Origin: Argopecten irradians
Lineage: Eukaryota; Mollusca; Bivalvia; Pectinida; Pectinidae
DNA: 64,000 nt
Direction: 5' to 3'
NCBI RefSeq assembly: GCF_041381155.1
Contig: NC_091142.1
Span: 6,823,778 to 6,887,777, forward strand
Shown: piece by piece, positions 12,001 through 21,400 of the stretch
Layout: the number at the start of each line of letters is the position of its first letter
Numbering within the stretch: the stretch's first letter is position 1
The notes under the pieces: model-generated
Seen by the model: the letters and a program-made list of their open reading frames with translations, nothing else
Told to the model about the DNA's origin: nothing
Databases searched by the model: none
Position numbers and translations under genes: made by a program

Positions 12001-13330
12001 GCCTTAACGGTCATCTGACTACCTTGGCAAACATCACATATGAAATTAATTAGATATAGTGTCATGGTAGCCATCTTCGATTAGGGATCAACCAGATGTA
12101 ACAACACTTTGTCGGGACCATGTCAGGATCATTTCATGCAAGTTTCAGCCAAATAATACCGGTAAATATTGAGAAGAAGTTCAAAATGTATTTTCAAGAT
12201 GGCAGCTGTGACGGCCATCTTGGATTTCGGATCAACCCGAAAAATAACAACACTTTGTTGGGACCATGTCAGGATCTTTTCATGCATGTTTCAGCTAAAT
12301 CGCACCAGTAGAACTTGAGAAAAGTTCTTAAAGTGTTTAAAGATGGCGGCTGTGGCAGCCATCTTGGATTTCGGATCAACCTGGAAAATAACAACGCTTT
12401 GTCGGGACCATGTCAGGATCTTTTCATGCAAGTTTCAGCCAAATCGCTCCGGTAGAACTTGAGAAGAAGTTCAAAATGTGTTTTTAAGATGGCAACTGTG
12501 GCGGCCATCTTGCATTTCTGATCAACCCGAAAAATAACAACACTTTGTCGGGACCATGTCAGGATCATTTCATGCATGTTTCAGCCAAATTGCACCCGTA
12601 TAACTTGAGAAGAAGTTCAAAATGGCGTCTGGAGCGGCCATCTTGGATTTCAGAATGACCCGAAAAATAACAACACTTTGTTGGTACCATGTCAGGATCA
12701 TTTCATGCAAGTTTCAACCAAATCGCACCGGAAGAACTTGAGAAGAAGTTCAAAATGTTTTTTCAAGATGGCGACTGTGGCGGCCATCTTGGGTTTCGGA
12801 TCAACCCAAAAAATAACAACACTTTGTTGGGACCATGTCATGATCATTTCATGCAAGTTTCAGCCAAATCGCACCGGTAGAACTTGAGAAGAAGTTCAAA
12901 ATGTGTTTTCAAGATGGCGGCTGTGGCGGCCATCTTGGATTTCGGATCAACCCGAAAAATAACAACACTTTGTCGGGACCATGTCAGGATCATTTCATGT
13001 AAGTTTCAGCTAAATCGCACTGATAGAACTTGAGAAGAAGTTCAAAATGTGAAAAGTTAACGACGACGTACGAAACATGACGACTATAGGTCATCCTGAC
13101 TCTTCGGGTCAAATGACCCAAAAAACTATCAATAGCAGGCATCAGTTTCGCCGTGGGATCTCTTGTTAGTAATTGAATTTTGAGGCAAAATGAGTTGTGA
13201 TAATTGTCACACTAGATCTGTCATTGCAGATGAAAAGTAATAAGTTGTGTTTTTATGATTTCAGGGAATAGCAGCTGACAAAAGCGATGAGTGGTTCAAA
13301 AAGAAAGGCCTTACGAAAGGAACAGCATGA
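1..13330 (+). CDS. GLOD4: Glyoxalase domain-containing protein 4, 3' seven exons (5' end outside window)
   Basis: Seen: exons 1-29, 1498-1548, 2405-2484, 3390-3476, 3761-3874, 4661-4747 and 13265-13330 join in frame with AG/GT borders and end at TGA. They encode about 170 residues: [79 protein letters not shown] and [19 protein letters not shown]. These follow the C-terminal half of vertebrate GLOD4 nearly residue for residue. Family knowledge: GLOD4 is a two-module vicinal-oxygen-chelate protein related to glyoxalase I; its substrate is not established. The visible part is the second VOC module plus the short lysine-rich tail; the first module lies upstream. The last intron (4748-13264) is greatly enlarged by four tandem-array elements. 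Exon 1-29 is the least certain, as only nine codons are visible; the others are very firm. Confidence 0.95.
662..1018 (+). mobile_element. TTAA-flanked MITE, copy 1
   Basis: A 357-bp non-coding element in a GLOD4 intron. It begins AGATGCTCCACCGCCGACAG and ends with the near-complement GTCAGCGGTGGAGCATCT, flanked on both sides by TTAA (658-661 and 1019-1022). TTAA duplication is the mark of the piggyBac superfamily, so a piggyBac-driven MITE is inferred. Four more copies lie in the window. Confidence 0.85.
1924..2314. mobile_element. Foldback element with about 100-bp inverted arms, holding a tandem-array unit
   Basis: Begins ATCACAGACTATAA and ends TTATAGTCTGTGAT. The arms (about 1924-2035 and 2195-2314) share CCACCACTG/CAGTGGTG and the ACAAGA blocks. 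The centre (about 2034-2192) is bounded by GATCTATGTCGGTCAA and its inverse TTTGACCGACATAGATC and carries a diverged unit of the 155-bp repeat described at 5110-7280 (GCCATCTTAGATTTTG, TGTAGGTTCCCC). It looks like one repeat caught inside another. Confidence 0.65.
2640..3250 (+). repeat. 109-bp tandem repeat in GLOD4 intron 3
   Basis: About six head-to-tail units with a period near 109 bp, each with TTCAGTATTGCAAG, then ATATAGCATAAACATTACTTA, then GATTGAAACACTAATATTGC and CAGGTTTTTCAAAATGTACC. Units are 90-97% alike by eye. No coding capacity; the open frames inside are by-products of the repetition. Confidence 0.9.
3890..4595 (+). repeat. Tandem duplication of about 347 bp in GLOD4 intron 5
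   Basis: Two almost identical copies, about 3890-4245 and 4250-4595, offset by 347-349 bp. Both hold CTTAAACTCATTCACCTCC, TTTTGAGGACATATTGGTCC, GGAACTTGATATTCCTTAAG and TTTCAATGAGGCTTG. Differences are a few indels in homopolymer runs, suggesting a recent local duplication or an assembly artefact. Confidence 0.85.
5110..7280 (+). repeat. Array element 1: (TCCG)n microsatellite plus about twelve 155-bp units
   Basis: Opens with a small hairpin (AGCCCACC...GGTGGGCT, about 5114-5136), then a TCCG-rich microsatellite (5150-5218), then about twelve units with a period near 155 bp, starting CTGAAGGGATCTTTCTCAAA and containing TGTAGGTTCCCCTAGGACCC, GGACTGATCGGTCAACAAG and an AAGATGGC...GCCATCTTGGA hairpin. 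It ends in a tail with GGTGGGCGCCAAGATCCC and GGGATCTCTTGTTTT. A hairpin end, microsatellite and tandem core resemble the bivalve 'pearl' or non-autonomous Helentron-type elements; that link is inference. Units around 5770-6040 carry odd G- and C-run expansions. Confidence 0.85.
7401..10107 (+). repeat. Array element 2: GTCCGTCC microsatellite plus about sixteen 156-bp G-rich units
   Basis: Starts AGCTCACCTGGCCCAAAGGG and a matching GGTGAGCT, then a CCGTCCGT tract to about 7490. About sixteen units of 156 bp follow, each with GTCATAGAGTTCTGCATGG, AAATTTGGCCACAAACATCC, GGGGAACAGAACTTGTATAA and a GC-rich block (CCCCCCGGGGGCAGGAGGGG). It ends CCAGGTGAGCGATACAGGCC. Left and right ends (AGCTCACCTGG / CCAGGTGAGC) are inverted. 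No gene; minus-strand open frames here recur once per unit. Confidence 0.87.
10370..11858 (+). repeat. Array element 3: four units of about 323 bp
   Basis: Opens TGTCACCTGAGACGAAGTCT followed by CAAGTGACC, a hairpin, and closes CTCAGGTGACTGTCAAGGCC then TCTTGTTT. Four units start near 10521, 10844, 11168 and 11490, each with GGGGCGGGGCCAAA, TCAAATAGGCTAAAACTTCA, AAGGTCTTAAGGTCC and TTTACTATAGTTTA. Same overall plan as array elements 1, 2 and 4, but with a longer unit and no TCCG tract. Non-coding. Confidence 0.83.
11985..13168 (+). repeat. Array element 4: seven units of about 146 bp between AACAAGAG inverted ends
   Basis: Starts AACAAGAGGCCCATGGGCC and ends GGGATCTCTTGTTA, so its ends are short inverted repeats. 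Seven units of about 146 bp (one is shortened to about 133) carry AACAACACTTTG, GGACCATGTCAGGATCATTT, AGAACTTGAGAAGAAGTTC and the hairpin CAAGATGGCGGC...GGCCATCTTGGATTT. It lies 97 bp before the last GLOD4 exon. Open frames here are by-products of the unit. Confidence 0.87.
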
Positions 13331-13485
13331 TTTCATATCTATACAGTTATATAATATTCTGTTAAGTTTAATTAGATGTAGAATTTAGTCAAGATATCTA
13401 TATAATTATACAGTGTATTCATTAAGCTTTTCTAAATCTTTCACAATAGAGAAAACATACTTAGTATTCTGTATTTATATATTAC

Positions 13486-13620
13486 AAAGTTAACTGTCCT
13501 TGCGGGTAGGTATTGCTTGTGACATCATTTCTTTTCATGGAAAACAACGTGAATTTGGATAACAAAATAATGACGTCACAATGGATACATGTACACGCAA
13601 GGGAGGTAACTTAGAAATAT
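13486..13620. mobile_element. CRE-bearing short MITE, copy 1
   Basis: Ends are inverted: GTTAACTGTCCTTGCGGGTA then GGTATT, against the inverse GCAAGGGAGGTAACTTA. The interior holds TAATGACGTCACAATGG, a full cAMP-response palindrome TGACGTCA. It lies about 155 bp after the GLOD4 stop codon and so probably falls in the 3' UTR. Other copies: 20411-20563, 21888-22031, 46797-46936, and a weak one at 54484-54620. Confidence 0.75.
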
Positions 13621-13849
13621 GCAAGAATAGTTTTAATCAAACCATTTTTAAGCCATATTTTGGGGTGCAGTTGAATTTCATATTATTATTCTGGGGCAAT
13701 TCATGTTGACGCAAATATTAAATGACCTTGACTTAGCTTATTATAGGATAATGTATTTAAAACTGGAACTGAAATATTTGATATGCATGCATTTACGAAA
13801 TGAAATGGTCGCGCAAATCAGTTGGTTCACAGTATAAACAGTGGACATC

Positions 13850-13855
13850 AATAAA
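13850..13855 (+). terminator. Candidate poly(A) signal for GLOD4
   Basis: AATAAA 520 bp after the GLOD4 stop codon, overlapping a second one (AATAAATAAG). It is the first canonical hexamer I found downstream. Use is not shown by the sequence alone. Confidence 0.35.
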
Positions 13856-15119
13856 TAAGATGTACATATATATTTAAGTGTATCCTAGGCTGTACGATAT
13901 AAATTTGACACTTGTGTGAGATACTATTTGTGACATAATGAGGTGCTATATACTGACTGTAGGAATGGTTTGTCGGGAGAAGTTGTCATACAATTGTATG
14001 TAAAAACTCTCATATTGATTTATGAAGATTTATCATAATTTGTGGTTGTTGATTTACTCTTATGCACATATTAAAACAATACCTTATGAGGCATCAATCG
14101 TTGTTTTGATTCGTTCACCAGGTGGCTGGTGCTATTCTGCATATATCAATATTTCTTTTACTTAAACACCTCAATAAAACTATTCTGTGCGAAAGCAAAA
14201 GAACTAAAGGTGAGTGGAATTAAGCCTAGACCATTAAGCAATTTAATTTGTTTATTTACTGTATTGGTAAATAACAAAATGATATTCAGACTAAACATTG
14301 GGTCGAAGCAGTCATCATTTTCTAGATTAATTTGTATTCCCAAGGCACTATTATTAAAAGCTTAGATAAAAATGATAAGAATTTCCTTCAGATGCAATAT
14401 TTGTATAAAATGTTTTCGTATTAAGATTGATCGACATTTATTTTCAATTCTTAAAGTTATATTGTTTCAAAGATATGCTTCTAGATGAATTACACACACA
14501 TGAGGGGAACGTCATTAAATGACCCTGGCTGGTAATAGGACTTTTAACATTAATAAAGTAAATCAAACATCTTTGTGAATTAAATATTATAGTGTTATAA
14601 CACTGCAAATGATTGTTATTTGTTCTCAAAATCTTTGTCATATAAACATATGGAAAACTACACCTTTTCTTCGAAAACTACACTTTTACACGACGAACTA
14701 CACTTCACAACCAAATTAGGTAGGCAGGTCTCGATAAACCTTACGGAACACCAGGTGGTAGAGTGAGTCAAATTATTTACTTATTTAAACAAAGTCGAAT
14801 TGATCAACTAGCAAACGTAGCAAGAAATATGTTTTGTCTCTCATATCTGCGGGATGACCTCTATGATTAAACCCAGGAAGTTTCTGATAAAACGTATGTC
14901 TTGGGATAAAAAATATACACGTAAAAATACATGAAAAGATTGTCGGAGACAATAACCAGTAGAATTGTTAAAGTACACTTTGGTGAATATTGTGTAAACG
15001 TTGAGAAACTTAAAAGAACTGTTAAACAGTTTCTCTCTTTCTGTCACACTTATAAAGAACCTTGTGGTTCCAAATGGCACTTGACTTGACCAAATTTGTT
15101 TAAAGATTTAGAGTTGATA

Positions 15120-15377
15120 AGGTCATCTGTCCCTATTGTCATCATGCATCGTCCCTCGTGCACCAAGTATATGCGCCCTGTGTAAACTTTTCATTCAAAT
15201 GACTTCTTCTCAATAATCGAAAGGCCCAGGGTACTAATATTTGGCCTGTAGCATGCTGGGATGAAGGGCTACCACATTACTTCAAATGAATGTCTTTTAC
15301 TTTCATTCAAGATCACAGGGGTCAAAGAGGCTAAAATCTTTTAAACGACTTTTCTCAAGAACCAAAAGCCCAGGGTA
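15120..15377 (+). repeat. Degenerate two-unit remnant of another tandem-array family
   Basis: Two diverged units about 140 bp apart share CTTCTCAA, AAGCCCAGGGTAC and TTCATTCAA blocks; CACAGGGGTCAAAGAGGCTA occurs once. The left side has a degraded GTCC-type stretch (CATCGTCCCTCGTGC). It looks like a shortened relative of the microsatellite-anchored arrays in GLOD4. Confidence 0.5.
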
Positions 15378-15516
15378 CAATCTGATTAAAACCAGCTCTT
15401 CAATACGCTTACGCTATAAAGATCTGAGAAAACCTGATAAACAATCTGATTAAAACAGCAGCTCTTCAAACCTACGCTTACGCTTACGTTATGAAGAGCT
15501 GGTTTTAATCAGATTG
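15378..15516. mobile_element. Short foldback (MITE-like) element
   Basis: CAATCTGATTAAAACCAGCT followed by CTTCA at the left is mirrored by TGAAGAGCTGGTTTTAATC then AGATTG at the right. A third, direct copy of the left end begins near 15441 (CAATCTGATTAAAACAGCAG), so the element seems to contain an internal duplication. No coding capacity. Confidence 0.75.
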
Positions 15517-17963
15517 GGTGGGAGGGCGGTTGCTCCGAGTTCTAACCGGATAATCTAGCAATTGATTAAAACGTGATCATGTTAAAGACAGCGAATATCC
15601 TTATGTTTATCATGATGATTTATACGTTATGTCGTCCGCGATACTCCGAGGATAATCATCACAAGTTATATGTCTGGAGGCAGACATTGTGTGGACAATG
15701 TTTAACGATCCATTCAGTGTTGTTGTACTGGCGAACTTCATAGTTGGTATTGTACTTTTGCAATACTCTTTCATATTTTTCAGTAACTATATACATGACA
15801 TCTGTCACAATCTGTTACAATCCTAGATATGAACATGGGCAAACAATTTAATATGTACATGTGCTATGCTATAGGAACCTAGGCTACTTGACCGATGGTC
15901 TTCATATATGTAACATGACTTTGTGTAGAACTGTCAGACTATATCATGTGGAGATCTTCAATGTCCCACGGCCAATTCATACATTGCATAAGTGTACTGA
16001 TAAACCGTGTGGTTTAAGGGTATGAAGAACTGAACTAAACTGATAAGCTATTTTAATACAATTGTAAAATTAATAAGTTAATCATCTTCATGTTACTCCA
16101 GCAGGAAGTATTTCTTCTACCACCACCATTGTTCTGTCTTGATAATTTAGTAATTAGATAATTGACTGAAACAATGACTCTAAATACTCTAAATTAACAA
16201 CCACGAAGGCGGCTATGATAAGAGTACACTCTGTACTTTATGTTATCGCTCCATAACCTAAAAACCTATTCAGGTTAACGCCTATAATTCAATCTAAACC
16301 AACATAATTCTTAGGGACTCTTTTGTCTATGAAATCCCTGCGCCATTGTTTCAGCCTATCGGAAACGACGTTTCAATCAACCAATGAAAATGCTTGTTAT
16401 GATTGAATCAATTGAAGAAATTAATTTTTCTCTTTTTATATACAGTTCGTTACATAGGAAACTATAATGACAAGCATACCATTTGTTTGAGGGATCATGT
16501 TAGTGAAGTAGATAGTTTGTGGTTTCTGGTTGACGTTTACCTAAATATTGTCTAGCAAATCTAGCTTTCATTACCAATTTTGTTTTGATATTCGTTAAGC
16601 GATAACTTATCATGCCTGACAGCTAGACGATCATAGACAAAGAAAGTTTCATATTATCATACAGCATGAGACTATTTTCAATTTATATGGTCATGATTTG
16701 ATCCGATTTCAACTTAAATCTATATAACATGAGCTTCGTTTTCGTTTTTGCTGCTCTGTGTAACCTCACATTTCAAAGTTTTTAAGGATTTGAAAAAACA
16801 AACAACATAAAATTGTAAATGGGTGCTTTAAAAAAAGCTTAGAAAAACTAGTGCATTGACCGGAAAGTCTAACAAGGTTGCTCATTAAAAAAAAAAAAAA
16901 GTAAAAAATTAAAATTAAAAAAAAAGATCTGAGTAGATATAAAAAACATGTTGATTTCTTATAGATAGAAGAAGAACGCATTTTTATTTGATCATTTTCA
17001 TTTATTGTGATAAATTCGAAAGTAAAACCTATTTTGTCTCCTAGTTGCCGCGTTCTGTCGCCATATATAACTCAGACGAGTGACACTTTTATTTGGAGAG
17101 TCGCACTGCAACCGTTGGTTTGTCGTCTGCAAAAAGATAATAACATCAATTTTATGACCGAAATTAACAAAATTAAGATAATTTCAGAGACAGTATTTAA
17201 ATGCTTATTGAATTGGTTTTCGATCTTCACCTTTTGCGCAATGTTAAGATTTTATATTTATATAATGAAATCTTTTTCATTTTTTTGCTATTTATATGCG
17301 TTAGTATAAGATTCAGCCAACCGTGACATGATTTTGTTGGCGATGATTAACCACTTAATTAGGACATTATACGTTTACCAACGCTGTAATATGATATTTT
17401 ATTTTAATATAGAATATCTTACATTTGACTATATGTGCTAACGACATGGTATTGCCTTATAAACATTTAAGGGAGTTCCGTCTTGAGTTAAGTTTAATAA
17501 AGTTCATGAATGCAAAAAAAAAACGATTTATCAGTTGACTTGCACATAAAGGAATAAAACCAATCATTATTGGTTTTTCATACGTCAGGCAAAATCTTGC
17601 CATGATGGAACATTGCCTTTCTTTCAACAATAAGATGACGTCACAAATGTATTGTAAGCGTACGTATTTTGACGGATTTAAGACTTACTATACCAAAGCC
17701 ATACAAATAATGTAATTACAGTGCACATGTATTGCTATAATATCGTATTCAATCCTAGAAGCTCCAGCCAGAAGAGCGCTGAAGTGTTATAATCGCTAAT
17801 GTTCGGTTGTTTTAGAATGACGTTTAATGGTATTTATGACGTCACAATTACATTATAGCACTTGTCTAGCGATTGTATAACAGGGCCGTCGGTCAATTAT
17901 GTGATAAGATGTGTTTCTTTTATCGATCACAACTACTGCTTTTAAATATTATATTTATAGACT

Positions 17964-18387
17964 GTGCGTTCCATTTGCGGGTTCGTACCATTTGAATCGG
18001 TACGGATCTGTTGTATATCAAATGAAATTCTATGTCCCAGCCCAACCAAACTGGTACAAAAGGTTCGTTTCTTGAAGTGAACCACTTGGATCCAAGTTGC
18101 TGATGTATTTTATTTGTCATAATGTCGAAATAGTCTTTCCATTGAAAAACGTTATAGATTTATATCAATTGAAATTTATTATCTTTTTTTTTCAATCCAT
18201 TTTGAAACGTTTTAGGTATTGCTTTTATATCTGTAATGCTATAAAGAAAGAAAATAACTAGTCTTTAAAATTCTAAGTGTTTCTTTCAAACGGGTGCCGC
18301 CATATTGGGAAAAACCCATACGCGTTCCATTAGGGAGGTTACGTATCAATTCAGTACAACTGGTACGAATCTGCAAAAGGAACGCAC
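17964..18387. mobile_element. 430-bp TIR element copy 1, abutting the paralog A stop codon
   Basis: GTGCGTTCCATTTGCGGGTT then CGTACCA at the left is mirrored by TGGTACGAATCTGC and GGAACGCAC at the right. The interior aligns with the copy at 44001-44421 (AACTGGTACAA, TTTTAGGTATTGCTTTTATA, GGGTGCCGCCAT). It lies 20 bp past the paralog A stop codon, so that mRNA's 3' UTR must run into it; on the minus strand it holds AATAAA (18174-18179), the nearest canonical poly(A) hexamer I found. Confidence 0.8.
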
Positions 18388-18407
18388 GCTTAGTATTGTT
18401 TATGCTA

Positions 18408-21400
18408 TTATTCATCTAACGTACTTGTGCCCTTGATTTTCAGTCTCAGCTTCCTGTCCTTCAGTAAAGAGAAATTAATGGTTTTCAGCGTTACCCCGTC
18501 CTTCTTTACTTTTACACAGTAGTCGCCCTTGAAATATCGCCTGTTTTTGTACGTTTTCAATCTACCATCCCAGTTTGTTCTCCATTTGCTGTTTACAAGT
18601 TCCACGTATTTCTCCCCGGCCTCATTGAACTGAAAAAACCCACAAAGGGATTTAAGAGTAATGGATATTTTACAAACTATTATATATATTACGTACTCGG
18701 TCTATAAAGCTTACCGGCCAGGTGCGAAATGGTCTAGCCTGGAGGCCCTACCCAAAATTACTAGCGGCTAGGAATTATGGGTAGGGCCTCCAGGCTACGA
18801 AATGGTCCTGATGTGTGCCTAATTAGACCCCTCTTGGGGTCACCTGCAATTTCTTTTTAGGATTCCAATTATTTAACGTTTACGGATGCAAGTTTATATC
18901 ATATATTCTCAAAACAAACATAACAATCGTTAATAGTATCTACCATACCGCTCACAACGCATTAATTTCACGATGTGTAGAATTGCTGTGAAATTTTCCT
19001 TTAAAGATTCCGCCATAAGTAGTATGTACCGCTAATGGTATATGACTTTGACTTAAATCTTTTATACATTGCCTCGTAAGTAAGAGATATTCAATTTATA
19101 TACAAGTGTAAATAATCTTTGGCGTGAATTGTTGATATTTTGCTCAATTTTGATAGGTATCAATGGTAGCTCTAAAGACGACATCATTATCTGTCTGGAA
19201 GTCTTTTGAGGTCTTATACGGTTTTCTACTCACAACAATAGGTATGGCATCCGTAGTCAACGTATCCTCAGGCCACTGGATAGCGGGACCCCAGAATCCC
19301 CAAATAATGATCCCCTGAACTTTCTCGTGACCAAAGTACATCGTCATGGCGTCCTCCATTGATATAGCCTTAGCTGTGTTGTTTGTTCCTCTGATTGAGA
19401 GTTCAGTCACCCATATCGGAGGTCCAGCCTCGGCTACTTTATCCAAACGGTACTATAACAAGAGTGAAAAAAAAATCATAGCCTCAAAGAAGATTAGCAT
19501 ATACACAAAGAATAATATATATTGCCCACGAATAAGAAAGATGATTCCCCTATTAAAGACCATACACAATATTTTGTTTTACACGAATCAAAAATATTTT
19601 TTGAAATATATTCGTATTCCCAGAATTACTTTATTTTTCTATTTGTGGTAACCAGTAGAGATGTAGTTGGTTCCTCTTATGACTTACATATATCATGGTA
19701 CAACTTTATTAGAGTAAAATCGACTTTCAATAAGTTGTCGCAAAGTCGAATTTGTACATTTGCCGTTATTGCTGTTTTAACGAAGTGTAATTTATTTCAG
19801 CGCATAAATAAAAAAACATCATTTTTTCATAGTAAATTATCCTGTCAAAGTGAAATTGCTGGGTGAACTTGCGACCCGAAATCTAGTCCTATTCTTACTG
19901 TAAATTTTGTTGAATATATTCTCATTATGCATAATGAGAAGATATTCAGTACAATTTGTGTACGAATAGGATCAAAATGCGGGTCGCAAACTCACTCAGC
20001 AATTTAAATTTAACAGGATATATTACTTTGAAAAAATAAAATGTCTCAAGTACTTTCATCAGAAATTGTGAACCGTACCTTTAGTTGCGTCATATCTATT
20101 TCTATTGGATTGAAATGGCTTTGAACTCCAATACCATGAATGGGTACTTGGTTATCTACAAAACTCTTTGCTTGGTTTTTTATTGCCTGATGAAGAAAAC
20201 ATTACAACAATAAAAATAAATAAAAATTGAGTGAAATTGCTTTGTCATTTGTTAGGGAAATATGATAAAAATATAAATGATATAACACGTATATTATAAC
20301 CTCTTCTTACGCTTCTCCTTAGTTTAAAATGAAACAAATCGTCATTGTTGAAATGAATACATGGTTTTTGCAAGTTTTTCTGCAATCTCCTATTCCGAAT
20401 TTGCATATCACAGAGTTATCTGTACTTGTGGGTAGATATTGATTGTGACGCATGTGTTTGCGAGCGTAACGTTATACGTTTTGGAGAAAACGACGTGAAT
20501 TGCACTCACAAAATAATGACGTAAAAATCGATATCTACACACAATGGAACTAACTCTGTAATATGCAAAGGTGGAATATGTCCATATTTACAATATTTCA
20601 TATTTAGTATCACACTTGTTGTATGTTACGCTTATGCAACAATAACTTATTGGTAATTAAAAATCTGTCGGGAGAAGGCTTTATATAAATTGAAAACCTT
20701 GTGCCCAATTTTATTGTATATGATAATAAAATATGTTTAAATCAACGTCATAATAATAAATTTAAGACATACGGTTGTGTAAACACCCCTGTTGACGACA
20801 GCAAAGTCGTTAAGGAACAGTTTAACATCCGGATCGGCCGTGTTCACATCCCGGAACATATCCATGGTGATATCGACATTTCCGGTCTTCCTTTCGTAAA
20901 AGTCGTCGTGGAGAGCCTCGTTGTTGACATCCCAATGCTTAAGTCTGAAGAAAATAAGTAATTAAATAGCAGATAAAATGACATTGCGGATCCACGTGTC
21001 GTCCCTTAGCTCAACATTACAAAATACAGTCGCTGAAAACAGACCAATTATATAGTAAATTACGTTGTGAGGTGTCTCAAGAAAGGTCACATAAGACAGA
21101 GAGTCACTATATACATGAAGTCGCTAAGACAGTCTCGACTGTACATATAAATGTACTTGAATAATAAATAATGTCATGGTACAGGTATAAGTATATCACG
21201 TGGAGTATCTTATATCAATATCTAAATTTAGATTTTAATTACCTCCCTTTGGTGAGTGCTACAGCTTCACTGATTCTCTCCTTGATCTTGATCAACATTT
21301 CAGCTGGGTCAGTGATGCTCTGTACCCAATCAGGAACATGGCGCTGTACACCCCAGAATATGTTGTGGCCTCGAATTGACAATCTACAAGATAATTTGAA

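Larger units (their letters stand above)
13331..18407. other. Intergenic region between GLOD4 and paralog A (tail to tail)
   Basis: No coding exon seen. It holds the GLOD4 3' UTR, a CRE MITE, a SINE-like tail (about 14510-14560, TGACCCTGGCTGGTAATAGG), a degenerate tandem repeat (15120-15377), a foldback element (15378-15516), an A-rich tract (16850-16930), TGACGTCA palindromes near 17633 and 17837, and the 430-bp TIR element next to paralog A. The stretch 15520-17500 shows nothing beyond AT-rich single-copy-looking DNA. Confidence 0.6.

Noticed and set aside
12120-12887. Open frames in two frames with similar peptides
   Set aside because: By-products of the 146-bp units of array element 4.
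14129-14641. Open frames of 61-78 codons on both strands in the intergenic region
   Set aside because: Overlapping, AT-rich, no splice context or recognisable residues.
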